Source: Balamuthia mandrillaris (lineage: Eukaryota > Discosea > Longamoebia > Balamuthiidae). Taken from it: a DNA stretch of 37,500 bases. Under the pieces are notes generated by a model. The model was not told the origin of the DNA and did not search any database. It worked only from the letters and a program-made list of their open reading frames with translations. Each line of letters starts with the position of its first letter. The first letter of the stretch is position 1. Made by a program: the position numbers and the translations under genes. Where the stretch lies: positions 1 through 37,500 of the forward strand of contig JAVKOQ010000425.1 of assembly GCA_031835245.1 (NCBI GenBank), written 5' to 3'. Below, piece after piece: positions 8,959 through 18,840 of this stretch.

Positions 8959-10455
8959 GTACTTTGCAGGACACAAAGGGCAAGTCTGGAAGCCAAAGCC
9001 AGGCGCCAGCCCAGAAGGACAGTGCTGATGGAAGGACAGGATCAAAGAATATTGTTGTCAAGAACACACGTTGTCTACTGATGATGTCTATAAAGATCTC
9101 CAGAGGAAGGACAATCGAGGCCATGCTGGACTCCTGTGCCACTGATAGCTTCATTCAACAAACACTTCTACCCAAAGGAGTGAAAATTAGTAGCCTACAT
9201 AACGGGGATATGTGGAGAAGTGCTACTGGCCATAAAGTGAAGCTGAAGGGTTACATCACTCTTCATTTTCGGACACCTACTCACAAGAACATCAAGGCAA
9301 CCATTGCTATCTTGGCAGAGGATGATCCGATGCTGTATGATCTTCTTATTGGCTGGGAAATTTTGGAAGTGCGATGACACTGGTTACTTCTCACTGAGAG
9401 CAAACCTGTGGACGGTTTGTCTGGTGACTCTGATGATGACTGAGTGTGCACCTCAGTCACAAAGGAGACCCAAAATGTTGTGGATGTTATCTACCTGGTG
9501 GAGCTTCCTACCAAGTAACGAAGGCACATATATTTGCAGTACATTCCTCCATAAGGAAGTGCCAATAACTGTACGCTAAGTCGAATTTGGATCAGAACTT
9601 GGAGCCATGGAGGCAATTCAGTCTGTCTTCAACGTTAGGCATTGGGTAGGAATCCTTCACTGTACAATTGTTTAGCTCTCTGTAGTCAATACAAAATCAT
9701 GGCTTTCTGTCCTTCTTGATGACAATGATCACAGGGTGTGCTCATTCACAAATCATAAGTAGCATGTCATCCTTGGTGGTGTCGATGGTCTCCTGAACCT
9801 TGGCACTGAGCCTGTGGTTATGCCCTTTGGACCTACTAATGCTCCGACTATGTTCCAACAAGGAACGGAGGAGATCTTTGGTGAATTCAAGTAGAAGTTT
9901 TCTTGGTGTCATATTAACAACCTCATCGTTTTTTCCAAGACATTTAAGGACCACCTCGTTCACTTACGCAAGGTCTTTGAGTGTCTTCATGAGTATTGAC
10001 ATTATGTAAAGGTCAACAAATGCGCCTTCATGAAGGAACTGATGGAGTACCTTGGACACATGGTGTCTAGCGATGGAATTAGCCCAGTACAGAGCAAGGT
10101 CAAGGCGGTGCAAGATTGCCCACGCCCTAGAAGCAACTACAAAGCTTCCTTGTACTTGCAAACTACTATCACAAGTTTATCCATCATCTTGCTGAAATGG
10201 TGAAGCCCTTTCACTGACCTCATGAGCCCCAAAACGAAGTTCATGTGGAGCTACAAGCAGGACAAGGCTTTCCAAGGGATAAAGGAGGCTCTGATCAGTT
10301 CTCCTGTCCTTGCCTATCCTGATGCTGAAAAGGACTTTTGGATCTGCTGTAATGCCAGCGATTACACCATTGGGGGAACTCTGGAGCAGAAAGGAAAGGA
10401 TTGGCTATACCATGTTGTAGCCTATGGTAGCAAGAAGCTTTCCAGTCCATAGCTT
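8959..10455. mobile_element. Scrambled family-1 relic in three blocks of alternating strand
   Basis: 8959 to about 9515 (plus) matches the family-1 protease region, about 9516-9808 (minus) matches part of the reverse transcriptase, and about 9809-10455 (plus) matches reverse transcriptase to RNase H (FWICCNASDYTIGG, matching the main copy). Each block is CpG-poor against the copy at 4587-8958. Old, broken, with several breaks; the block order and strand do not match one simple insertion. Confidence 0.75.
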
Positions 10456-11386
10456 GAGTTCCAGGGACTGTCTGATGGGGCGAGCACAATGATGCTGGTA
10501 TGCAGCCATTCCGCCACTTGCAGATTGATGATGAGCATTAAATGGTGTGGGATGGGATATTGATGGTGGAAGACAGGAGGGTGGTCTCCAGTGTCTAGGT
10601 GAAGGACAGCTTCAGGAAGGTCCTGTCGGTAGAGCCTCATTCTCCTGGAGGTATTTCTCAATGGCCTCGAGAATGCGCTTGCGGATGTGTTCCTTGACAG
10701 CTTTCACCAAACGTTGATGTTGGCATCAGGTGATGTCATGGTCCTTGGAGCGGGGTAGTGGTTCCTTAGGGTAGTCGATAGGGATGTCTGTTATGCCCAT
10801 GCCAGACTTGCGCATGAAGTCGTGGCCCAGGATGATTGATTGACCATCTGGTTGAGGCAAAACAGAGAACATGTGATGGAAACAGTGTTCGCTGAAGCCA
10901 ATAGTGAGTGGCTCCGTTTCAGTAGCACATGTAGCAGTGGTTTCACGGTGTTCGAGTTTGACTGTGTAGTTGGCTTGCTTGGTTTTGGCACGAACTAAGT
11001 CAATCATAGAAGGGTCCATAAAAGAGTGGCTGGCGCCAGAGTCAATGACAGCAGTGACATGACGGCCATTAATGGTCATCGGAGCACAGATAGGGTCATT
11101 AGGTCTGGGTAGATCACCCATGATGGTGATCAAGTTGAGAGCCTATTGTGACTCAAAGAACTCATCATACTCCTCTTCACCTTTGATAGAGTCTTGCTGC
11201 TCAGCAGCAGGAGCGGGTGTGCTGCTCTGTTGTAGCATAGAAGACATGGAGTTGAGGGAATGTGAGCTGGGAAAGGACTGGCGTGCTGGTGGTTGCACGT
11301 GTGTTTGTTGTGGTAGTGTTGACGTGGGGTTGCATGTTGTAGGAGCAGAAGATGAGGCTGGTGTAGCAGACGTTGCTGGAGAAGCC
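10456..11386 (-). mobile_element. Family-4 fossil fragment (protease and start of RT)
   Basis: The minus strand shows the protease (AVIDSGASHSFMD; HDFMRKSGMGITDIP) and the start of the reverse transcriptase (YPIPHHLML ... WLHTSIIVLAPSDSPWNSS). It is a second, incomplete copy of the region present at 14402-15650 in the neighbouring family-4 element. It stops directly at LTR4 (11387). Broken, few breaks. Confidence 0.75.
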
Positions 11387-11622
11387 TGTTGGTTGAATCC
11401 AACCTTAGGAATAAAAGAGTCGGTGACGAGACAAGAAGTGTATTCAAGAGAATAGAGGAAGGACAACGAGAATGAATCTCTGACGTTGCTTCAAAGTACA
11501 CCTGGAGAAAAGGGAAAGAGGAGAAAGGAAGGATAGGGGGATATAAAAGAAAGAAGAGCTGAGGGTCCGGGACGGATCCAACATGAGGAGTCTTGAGATA
11601 AGTGTTGGTGATTTTGCCAACA
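11387..11622 (-). repeat. LTR4, 3' LTR of the family-4 element
   Basis: Bounded by TGTTGG and CCAACA. On the minus strand the purine-rich tract AAGAGGGGGAGTA lies directly before it (plus 11623-11635), the usual polypurine tract in front of a 3' LTR. A TTTTATAT TATA-like box is at about 11543-11551 on the minus strand. Confidence 0.85.
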
Positions 11623-11633
11623 TACTCCCCCTC

Positions 11634-12017
11634 TTAAGAAGAAGTGGAAAATGAAGAAGATTGTTTGAGGAGGTTCCAATAACGCTTGATGAGCTTGGGA
11701 GCATGGACATCTTTAGCGGGGATCCATTGGTTGTCTGAATGTGGGTAGCCTTTCCAGTGAACAAAGTATTCACGTTTGTTGGCTGGGCCTTTGTGGTCAA
11801 GGATTTCGTCTATTTCGTACTCATCTGGCGGGAGTTCATTGGTAGAATCCTCAGGAGGGGCGACGAGCTTCAGCTGGTTGGGGCTGAATTTGTCCGAGAG
11901 GGTAACACCAGTGCTGTCCTGGAGGAGGTATGCACCACCACGATTGTGGCGGATGACTGTGAAAGGGCCAGAGTAATCAGGAAGAGACTTGGGAGACCTG
12001 GGAGGTTTGCGTAGCAT
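11634..12017 (-). CDS. Family-4 integrase C-terminus and chromodomain (open part)
   Basis: A 127-residue frame. The first part is the GPY/F-like end of the integrase (LPDYSGPFTVIRHNRGGAYLL, LSDKFSPNQLKLV). A chromodomain follows (YEIDEILDHKGPANKREYFV, HWKGYPHSDNQWIPAKDV), the module with which chromoviruses direct integration to marked chromatin. It ends shortly before the 3' LTR. Part of a fossil element. Confidence 0.8.
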   Translation of the reverse strand: MLRKPPRSPKSLPDYSGPFTVIRHNRGGAYLLQDSTGVTLSDKFSPNQLKLVAPPEDSTNELPPDEYEIDEILDHKGPANKREYFVHWKGYPHSDNQWIPAKDVHAPKLIKRYWNLLKQSSSFSTSS

Positions 12018-12092
12018 GACTTTGGAGCCAGTAGTAAATTCATGGAGTGGCTTGGAAGAATCATGTTGAGCCTTGATGTTGGAGCTGTGCTT

Positions 12093-14132
12093 TCAGGTAG
12101 AAGATGCTGATGCCGGGTAGATGATATTGTGCATTTGCTTGGCGTTCTCTAAGAGGAGGGTTTTGGTAGGAAGCTGGGAGGAAGAAGAAGAATAGTCTTG
12201 CAAAGTAGTAGCTGGGCGACCGAAGAATAGTTGGAAAGGGGAAGACTTGTGGCGATGGGTGACGCGTTGGTTGATTGCATATTGGGCAGCAGGTAGAAAG
12301 GTGTGCCAGTGGGACCAATTGCTGTTAACAAGCTTGTTAAGGGTGTTGCGTGCCAGCTTGACATGGCTTTCTGCGGCTCCATTAGCTCGAGGGTGATAGG
12401 CCGAGATGAACTGGTGCTCAAAGCCAGAGAGTGTCTTGAGAGCTTTGATGACCGTGTTGATGAACTCAGTGCCGTTGTCTGACTGAAGGATCTTAGGAAG
12501 ACTGAAATCAGAGACGACTTGATAGAGGGTGTGAGCTACGTCTTTGGCAGTCTTGGCATGGACTGGGCGTAGAGAAGTGAACCGAGTAGCGATGTCTGTG
12601 GTGACAAGAACGTAGTTGAAGCCTTTGGAAGAAGTGGGAAGTGGGCCAAATAGATCGATGGCGACATAATTAAAGGGGTAAGTAGCATGGATGGTTTTGA
12701 GAGGATGAAAGCCGTGTTTGGTGACGTTGTGCTTGAGGCAATCGTTGCACTGTTGGCAAGTGCAGGAACAGTCAGCACGAAGAGTAGGCCAATAGTAGCC
12801 TTCATTCCAGATCTTGACGAACAAGGTTTCTGCTCCGTGGTGTCCTTCTGTGTGAAACAGCTGCAAGAGGCGTTTCTGTTTGGAGGTGGAAGGGAGTTGC
12901 TTGTTAAGTCTGCCCTTGATGTGCCTGTTAAGAGCGGATTTGGCTGTGCATGGGGAGTTGTCAACCAGAGCAAGGGCCTTGAGGTCACAAGGTTTGCGTT
13001 GAGCCAAGTGAGGGGTGTCAAGAGGGATGGAGGGATGTGTAAGACCGCCGTTGTCCCAGACGGAGTGCGAGTACAGTCGAGAGAGACAGTCCTCGAGAAT
13101 CATGTGCACGCCAGGGTGGTGGACGATCTTGAAGTTGTACTCTGAGATGAGAAGAGCCCAATAGTTGAGGGTGTAGTTCTTACTATTAGAAGTGAAGAGG
13201 TAGGACAAAGCCTTGTGATCCAAATAGATCGTGAAATTGTTGCCATAGAGCCAGTCGCTGAAGGTGCGGACAGCGAAGAGGATGGCAAGCATCTCACGTT
13301 TGGTAGCAGGATAGTTGCGTTGGGCAGGGTTGAGGGCCTTGCACGTGAACGCGATGTAGCGGTGCTTGTTGTTGGGTCCGATCTGGTAGAGGATGGTGCC
13401 AACACCGAATTGGGAGGCATCGGTGCCAACCAACAGAGGTAAGGATGGGTCATAGAGAGAGAGCACGGGTGGGTTGGATAAGATGCGCTTAAGGGCATCG
13501 AATGCGTCCTGGCAATCTTGGTTCCAATGAGGGTGGAGATCCTTGATGTACCAAAGGGCATCAAGGGGCCAAACGAGTTGGGCAAACATGGGAATGAAGT
13601 CATGAAGGTAGCCTGTGAAGCTGAGGAAGGATTGCATTTGCTTGCCGGTGGATGGTACTTCTAGGAGTGCGAAGGTGGAGACCTTGCGTTGATCAGGAAG
13701 GATGTTGCTGTGATTGATGATGAAACCGAGGATGCAGAGACGTTTGTACCCGAACTGACACTTCTTCTGATGGATACGGAGTCCCACGGCGGTGAGAGTG
13801 AGGATGACGTGGATCAGGTGCTCAATATGTTCTTCCACACTGTGGAAAACTACAGCGAGATCATCGATATAATGGGAAGTGAACTCAGCAATAGTGGCAG
13901 TGACAACGTCCATGAGGCACTGGAAGTGCTGTGCAACGATCTTGATGCCAAAAATGGCGGCGACGAACATGTAACGACGACCGTTCCATGAGAATGTAGT
14001 TTTGATGCAGTCTTCAGGAGCAATGGGACATTGCGTGTAAGACCAGACAAGGTCAAGAGCAGAGGCGATGAAAAAGCCTTGCACTTTGGAGATAATGCTG
14101 TGGATAGTAGGGATTGGGTATGTGAGGTCCAA
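12093..14132 (-). CDS. pol: Family-4 RT, RNase H and integrase core (open part)
   Basis: About 680 open residues: reverse transcriptase (DLTYPIPTIHSI, FIASALDLVWSY, SHYIDDLAVVF), RNase H (LLVGTDASQFGVGTILYQ, YLDHKALSYLF, ILEDCLSRL), integrase zinc region (HTEGHHGAETLF ... CTCQQCNDC) and the full catalytic triad context (VAIDLFG, QSDNGTEF, NGAAESHVK). All expected catalytic motifs of a Ty3-type pol can be seen in order. The RT N-terminus lies further up, around the two solo LTR2 copies. Fossil element, see the parent entry. Confidence 0.85.
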   Translation of the reverse strand: MDLTYPIPTIHSIISKVQGFFIASALDLVWSYTQCPIAPEDCIKTTFSWNGRRYMFVAAIFGIKIVAQHFQCLMDVVTATIAEFTSHYIDDLAVVFHSVEEHIEHLIHVILTLTAVGLRIHQKKCQFGYKRLCILGFIINHSNILPDQRKVSTFALLEVPSTGKQMQSFLSFTGYLHDFIPMFAQLVWPLDALWYIKDLHPHWNQDCQDAFDALKRILSNPPVLSLYDPSLPLLVGTDASQFGVGTILYQIGPNNKHRYIAFTCKALNPAQRNYPATKREMLAILFAVRTFSDWLYGNNFTIYLDHKALSYLFTSNSKNYTLNYWALLISEYNFKIVHHPGVHMILEDCLSRLYSHSVWDNGGLTHPSIPLDTPHLAQRKPCDLKALALVDNSPCTAKSALNRHIKGRLNKQLPSTSKQKRLLQLFHTEGHHGAETLFVKIWNEGYYWPTLRADCSCTCQQCNDCLKHNVTKHGFHPLKTIHATYPFNYVAIDLFGPLPTSSKGFNYVLVTTDIATRFTSLRPVHAKTAKDVAHTLYQVVSDFSLPKILQSDNGTEFINTVIKALKTLSGFEHQFISAYHPRANGAAESHVKLARNTLNKLVNSNWSHWHTFLPAAQYAINQRVTHRHKSSPFQLFFGRPATTLQDYSSSSSQLPTKTLLLENAKQMHNIIYPASASST

Positions 14133-14201
14133 GAGGAGCTTGTTTAAGAGACGCGGATTGATGCAGACACGCCACTGGGTGACGTTGCCATCAGCGTCCT
14201 T

Positions 14202-14401
14202 TGTTGATGGGGAATAACCCTGCGGATCAAGAAAGGGACAGCACGTAAGCGACTCTGGGTTTATTCACAAGAAAAGGGGTGTGGACCAAAGTGTGTGCTT
14301 TGAATGTGTCGCGAGGAAAAGGGGAAAATAAAAAGGGCGAGAAAATTTGGAGGTATCGGGGAGAGTGTCGACAAGAAGTCATAATAGTTGGTTTTCCAAC
14401 A
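14202..14401 (-). repeat. Solo LTR2 in the family-4 RT, 4-bp target duplication CCTT
   Basis: 200 bp from TGTTGATGG to TTCCAACA, flanked by CCTT at 14198-14201 and 14402-14405. The family-4 reading continues directly on either side. It keeps many CpG sites (for example GTCGCGAGG and GTGTCGACA), unlike the LTR2 copies further right, so it is probably young. Confidence 0.85.
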
Positions 14402-14536
14402 CCTTCTTGGGTATGACGGTGAGAGGAGAGTTCCAGGGACTGTCCGGTGGAGTGAGCATGATGACACCGGTATACAGCCATTCTGCCACTTGAAGATCGA
14501 TGACGAGCATTAAATGGTGTGGGATGGGATACTGAT

Positions 14537-14736
14537 TGTTGGAAAACCAACTATTATGACTTCTTGTCGACACTCTCCCCGATACCTCCAAATTTTCTTG
14601 CCCTTTTTATTTTCCCCTTTTCCTCGTGACACATTCAAAGCACACACTTTGGTCCACACCCCTTTTCTTGTGAATAAACCCAGAGTCACTTACGTGCCGT
14701 CCCTTTCTTGATCCGCAGGGTTATTCCCCATCAACA
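14537..14736 (+). repeat. Second solo LTR2, opposite orientation, target duplication TGAT
   Basis: 200 bp from TGTTGGAAAACC to CATCAACA, flanked by TGAT at 14533-14536 and 14737-14740. It lies 135 bp from the copy at 14202-14401 and points the other way. Different duplications show two separate insertions, not the two ends of one element. It too is CpG-rich. Confidence 0.85.
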
Positions 14737-15656
14737 TGATGGCAAAAGACAGAAGGGTGGTCTCCAGTGTCTAGGTGGAGGACAGCTTCAGGGAGGGTAC
14801 AGGAAGGTCCTGTCAGTAGAGCCTCATTCTCCTGGAGGTATTTCTCAATGGCCTCGAGAATGCACTTGCGGATGTGTTCCTTGACAGCCTTCACCAAACG
14901 TTGATGTTGGCGTCTGGTGATGTCATGGTCCTTGGAGCGGGGTAGTGGTTCCTCAGGGTAGTCGATAGGGATGTCTGTTATGCCCATGCCGGACTTGCGC
15001 ATGAAGTCATGGCCCAGGATGATTGATTGACCATCTGGTTAAGGCAAAACAGAGAACATATGATGGAAACGGTGTTTGCTGAAGCCAATAGCGAGTGGCT
15101 CCGTTTTGACGACACATGTAGCAGTGGTTTCATGGTGTCCGAGTTTGACCGTGTAGTTGGCTTGCTTGGTTTTGGCATGAACTAAGTCAACGATAGAAGG
15201 GTCCATAAAGGAGTGGCTGGTGCCAGAGTCAATGACAGCAGTGACACGACGGCCGTTAATAGTCATCAGAGCACAGATAGGGTCGTTAGGTCTGGGCAGA
15301 TCATCCATGATGGTGATCGAGTTGAGAGCCTGTTGTGACTCAAAGAACTCGTCATACTCCTCTTCACCTCTGATAGAGTTTTGCTGCTCAGCGGCAGGAG
15401 TGGGTGTGCTGCTCTGTTGTAGTGTAGAAGACATGGAGTTGAGGGAACGTAAGCTGGGAGAGGACTGGCGTGCTGGTGGTTGTGTGTGTGCTTGTTGCAG
15501 TAGTGTTGACGTGGGGTTGCGTGTTGTAGGAGCAGAAGATGAGGCTGGCGTAGTAGATGTTGCTGGAGAAGCCTGCCATTGTAGCCTGCGGGCCTTTTTC
15601 TGGCACTGATCTTCCATGTGGTTGCGTAGTTTGCAGTGTGCACAAACAGCACCCAT
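14737..15656 (-). mobile_element. Family-4 zinc knuckle and protease region
   Basis: The minus strand shows a CX2CX4HX4C zinc knuckle (CAHCKLRNHMEDQC) at the start, a Ser/Thr/Pro/Gln-rich linker, an acidic stretch (GEEEYDEFFESQ) and the aspartic protease (AVIDSGTSHSFMD). A near copy lies at 10456-11386. Internal part of the family-4 fossil. Confidence 0.75.
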
Positions 15657-16718
15657 TGTGTGGGGTAATGATTGCCTATGTGATAACTTGGTGTGACCTT
15701 TATCTTTTGAAGAAGGTTGGGGAAACTCTGTCTCAATGAGGACTGTGAGCTCAAAAGCAGCGGTGACGTCTTGTGGCTTGTTGCGAAGAGTCTGTTGCTT
15801 GTACTTCGACTTTATGTGGGGAAGAAGGGCTCGTCCAAAGAAGAAAGCTTTGAGGTAGTTGTAGAAGGTGTCAGGAAGATGATTACAGAGTACAGAGTAC
15901 TGATCAATGAGCTGATGAATGCTTTCGCCAGGCTTCTGTCGAAATGACGTGATGGCCTCGATCGTTGTGGCCTTGATGTCTGGAAGGCGGTAGTGCTGAT
16001 GGAAGAGGTCTTGGGTGACATTCCATGGTTGGTCTCATAGAGCGCTAATGGCCCAAAGACGTCCGTCTCCAACAAGGGTGGTGATGAGGGCTTGCGTTCA
16101 TCTATCCTCAGGGTAGTTGTAGGCATTAAGGTGATACTCCAGTTCCATGGTGTGAAGAGCGGGGTCCTGGCGCTTGCTGATGTTGAACTTAGGTAGTCCG
16201 GGGGGAAGGCGAGGCGTTTTCTTCTGTGTAGGAGGCGAAGGAGTAGTTGTGTTGCTCTGTTCTTTAGGGACAGAGGCAACGTTCATGTTGTTGAAAGCAG
16301 TTGTGTTGTTGACGGAAATGTCAACAGGAGAGGGTGAACTTGGATGAGGTGACTGTATGGGCAAGATCTGTGGGACGGGAGAGGGAGGAGAAACAGCAGC
16401 AGCAGTAGTGTTGTACGTGGAAGAACTGCCTAGTGTGGCGGATGTGGATGTGAGGAAAGCAACAAAGCTGTCTATACGTTGTTGTAACCGTTCCATGGCC
16501 TTTCTAGTGTGTTCTGCAGTGTCGTCTAACTTGCGCTGTTCTTCTTCTTTGGCGGCGTGTTCAGTCTCAAGATAGTTGGGGATGTCGAGTTCAAGCTGAA
16601 AGGATTGTTGGAGCATGTGGAGGTACTCCTGTTGTGCTTTGCAAAGCTGTTCATGGAGGGTGTCAAGAGCAGTTGAGGCTTTCATGATGTGCGTAACGCA
16701 AGCGGGGATTTGAATCAC
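15657..16718 (-). mobile_element. gag: Family-4 gag region
   Basis: From about 16718 the minus strand codes a gag-like chain: a coiled-coil N-terminus (LDTLHEQLCKAQQEYLHMLQQ, then an E/K-rich stretch and MERLQQRIDSFVAF), a Ser/Pro/Thr-rich linker and the conserved LPKFNISKRQDPALHTMELEYHLNAY stretch at the head of the capsid core; the core continues to about 15800 in the neighbouring reading. The region joins the zinc knuckle near 15656. Fossil, few breaks. Confidence 0.65.
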
Positions 16719-16736
16719 TTATGTAAGTCAAAAAAA

Positions 16737-16972
16737 TGTTGGTTAAATCCAACCTTTGAAATAAAAGAGTCGATGATGAGACAAGAAGTGTATTCAAGAG
16801 AATAGAGGAAGGACAACAAGAGTGAATCTCCAACGTTGCTTCAAAGTACACCGAGAAAAAAAGGAAAGAGGAGAAAGGAAGGATGGGGGGATATAAAAGA
16901 AAGAAGAGCTCAGGGTCCGGGACGGATCCAACATGAGGAGTCTTGAGATAAGTGTTGGTGATTTTGTCAATA
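16737..16972 (-). repeat. LTR4, 5' LTR of the family-4 element
   Basis: 236 bp, same borders as the copy at 11387 apart from small changes. On the minus strand it is followed at once by seven T (plus 16730-16736) instead of a TGG-type primer-binding site. Confidence 0.8.
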
Positions 16973-17171
16973 GGTAAACCTCAACCACATCAAATGATTT
17001 ATTCTGCATGATGATGAAGACAAACAGCTTGTTGACAATGAATACGAGGTTGAGAAGATTCTTGACCACCACTATACCAATCAAGGACTTGAATACATTC
17101 TATTAAAGAGCATTTCCCTACACCCATCGAGTTGGTGTCTGTTAGGTTGTTTCCCTACTGGCCTTATCACA
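16973..17171 (+). mobile_element. Chromodomain joined to the 3' part of LTR1 (probable family-1 relic)
   Basis: The plus strand reads VNLNHIK, FILHDDEDKQL and then a chromodomain start (NEYEVEKILDHHYTNQGLEYI, about 17037-17095), followed directly by the last three quarters or half of LTR1 in the same sense (about 17096-17171). The order integrase end, chromodomain, LTR is what a chromovirus 3' end shows, so this probably reveals the C-terminal domain of family 1. Broken fragment. Confidence 0.6.
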
Positions 17172-18208
17172 ACTGTTTACAGAAAACAGGTTTGGCATTG
17201 CTGGTGTTAAGGTAAATTACACTTTCTGGAAGGGAACTACTGGGGCTGTGAGGCACTTGCTGGTTGCGGTGGAGCATGATGCAGATGCCTTCTGCAATCT
17301 TTTAAGTAGTGTTGGGAGGAGGAGAAAGCTCAACACATTTGTCCTTGTTGGAAATGTTGGAGTCATCTTCCTTGAATTCTTCTCATTTGCTAAGAAGAGG
17401 ATAACGCACAGGAAGGCTGAAAAGACCAATGCTAATGTGTCACATGATGTTTCTTCCAAATAGGATCTTGTTGATGGGGAATAACCCTGTGGATCAAGAA
17501 AGGGACAGCACGTAAGCGACTCTGGGTTTATTCACAAGAAAAGGGGTGTGGACCAAAGTGTGTGCTTTGAATGTGTCATGAGGAAAAGGGGAAAATAAAA
17601 AGGGTGAGAAAATTTGGAGGTATTGGGGAGAGTGTTGACAAGAAGTCATAATAGTTGGTTTTCCAACATCACTGCCTTCCCAAAGAGAACTAACACCATT
17701 TGTGACGTTTCTTGGTCTTGGGGTACTTCTTCCCCCAGTAGGTGGTAATGGGTCGCCGAGAGCCAAAGTCCTTGGCTGCAACCCAGGAGTTATCCATGTT
17801 GGGGTATCCTTTCCACTTCACGAGATAGTAGCAGTCAGAAGGTGGACCGTCATGGTTGAGGACCTTTTCCACTTTGAAGAGCTCGTTTGATGAGAACTTT
17901 GGTGTCTTTGATTGGGTACTTGTCATCAGCAAGGAGAGGGTTAATGCCACCGGGGTCAATACAGATTCTGACTTTTGACCATTTGCCATGTTCGTCTTTT
18001 TTGGGGACTGAAAGGATGGGAGAATTCCAATGGCAGTCAAGTGAAGAGAGTGCAATGACACTGTGTTGGAGCCATTCGGTGAGTTGCCTAAAGACTGAGT
18101 TGTGATAGATCTCAGGGATGGTGTATTGTTTGTGGAAAACAGGTTTGGCATCGCTGGTGTTAAGGTAAATTATGCTTTCTGGAAGGGAACTACTGGGGCT
18201 GTGAGGCA
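17172..18208 (-). mobile_element. Family-2 Ty3/gypsy fossil, incomplete, with one LTR2
   Basis: Parts on the minus strand: protease-side sequence (17172-17468), an LTR2 (17469-17668), a chromodomain (about 17700-17880: VEKVLNHDGPPSDCYYLVKW, GYPNMDNSWVAAKDF) and the start of the reverse transcriptase (about 17886-18150: WNSPILSVPKKDEHGKWSKVRICID). The chromodomain ends just before the LTR, which assigns LTR2 to this family. Broken, incomplete, CpG-poor and therefore old. Confidence 0.75.
17469..17668 (-). repeat. LTR2 next to a family-2 chromodomain
   Basis: 200 bp from TGTTGATGG to CCAACA. It lies directly downstream (minus strand) of a family-2 chromodomain and so is a 3' LTR. It has fewer CpG sites than the copies at 14202 and 14537. 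Confidence 0.8.
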
Positions 18209-18320
18209 CTTCTTTTCTTTTTCTTTAGTATCTTTATTCTTTGTTCCTATGTGCTTCTTTGTCCTTGTTCTTTTCCTTGTCCCTTCCTTGGTCTTATCAG
18301 ATAGAGCAAATAACACAAGT
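18209..18320. other. Pyrimidine-rich stretch ending in LTR5-like sequence
   Basis: T/C-rich on the plus strand (TTCTTTTTCTTTAG and similar). The last 19 bp or so (GAGCAAATAACACAAG) match LTR5 near 28001, and the match resumes at 18599 behind LTR3. The rest is not recognised. Confidence 0.35.
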
Positions 18321-18598
18321 TGTTGGAAAACTCCTACATTGTAGCTCTTCTTTCTGCTAAGTTTCCCTTCTGCTGTTGACCTGAGGAAACCTTTTATCTT
18401 TCCCTCCATTTTTTGCTTTGTTCTTTTATGGATCTTTCTTCTAGTTCAAATACCATCTCTTTTTGTTCTTCTTCTTTCCTCTTGGGACAACTCATAACTT
18501 ATAACAAGATACTTTAACTGTACTCTTTACTTTTAGAAAATTAAGTTTGAGTCTTGTACTTACTGTGTCACTATCATTCCTGTTCTTATTTTACAACA
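18321..18598 (+). repeat. Solo LTR3 inserted into an LTR5-like repeat
   Basis: 278 bp from TGTTGGAAAACTCC to TTTTACAACA, opposite in direction to the LTR3 copies at 28387 and 31135. Flanks AAGT (18317-18320) and AAAT (18599-18602) look like a 4-bp target duplication with one change. The sequence on both sides belongs to one LTR5-like repeat. Confidence 0.75.
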
Positions 18599-18740
18599 AA
18601 ATGAACAGGGCCAAAACACATTTTTCAAAGGAAAACAAGGGAACAAAAGGTGTTCAGAGGGAAAGGTGTGGTGTGAACAAAACAAAACTCACTAACTTAA
18701 AGAAAAAGAGAAGGAAACAACAAAATAAAAGGTAAAAGCC
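18599..18740 (-). repeat. LTR5-like repeat, partial
   Basis: Matches 28030-28150 (ACAGGGCCAAAA..., then an A-rich run and AAACAAAACAA stretches). Family assignment rests only on similarity to the better-bounded copy at 27988-28249. Confidence 0.5.
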
Positions 18741-18840
18741 CTAATTCCTCCATTTCTATCATTCTACCTACGTTACTTTCTTACTACTACAACTATCTTC
18801 CATCATTTCCCTTCTTTTCTCAATCAATTCTCAACAACCT

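Larger units (their letters stand above)
11387..16972 (-). mobile_element. Family-4 Ty3/gypsy chromovirus-like element with both LTRs
   Basis: A 5' LTR4 (16737-16972) and a 3' LTR4 (11387-11622) of equal length (236 bp) enclose gag, zinc knuckle, protease, RT, RNase H, integrase and a C-terminal chromodomain, all on the minus strand. By eye the two LTRs differ at roughly 15-20 positions, so the element is not recent, or its two ends come from different copies. Two solo LTR2 insertions (14202-14401 and 14537-14736) sit inside it. Without them it would be about 5.2 kb. Overall broken, with a few breaks, and no target duplication is visible at its outer ends. Confidence 0.85.

Noticed and set aside
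14202-14736. The inverted LTR2 pair as the two ends of one small element
   Set aside because: Orientation is opposite and each copy has its own 4-bp duplication; the family-4 coding sequence lies between.
16690-16725. tRNA-like B-box (GATTCAAATCC on minus) just inside LTR4
   Set aside because: No matching A-box or clover-leaf partners around it; the stretch codes the start of the family-4 gag.
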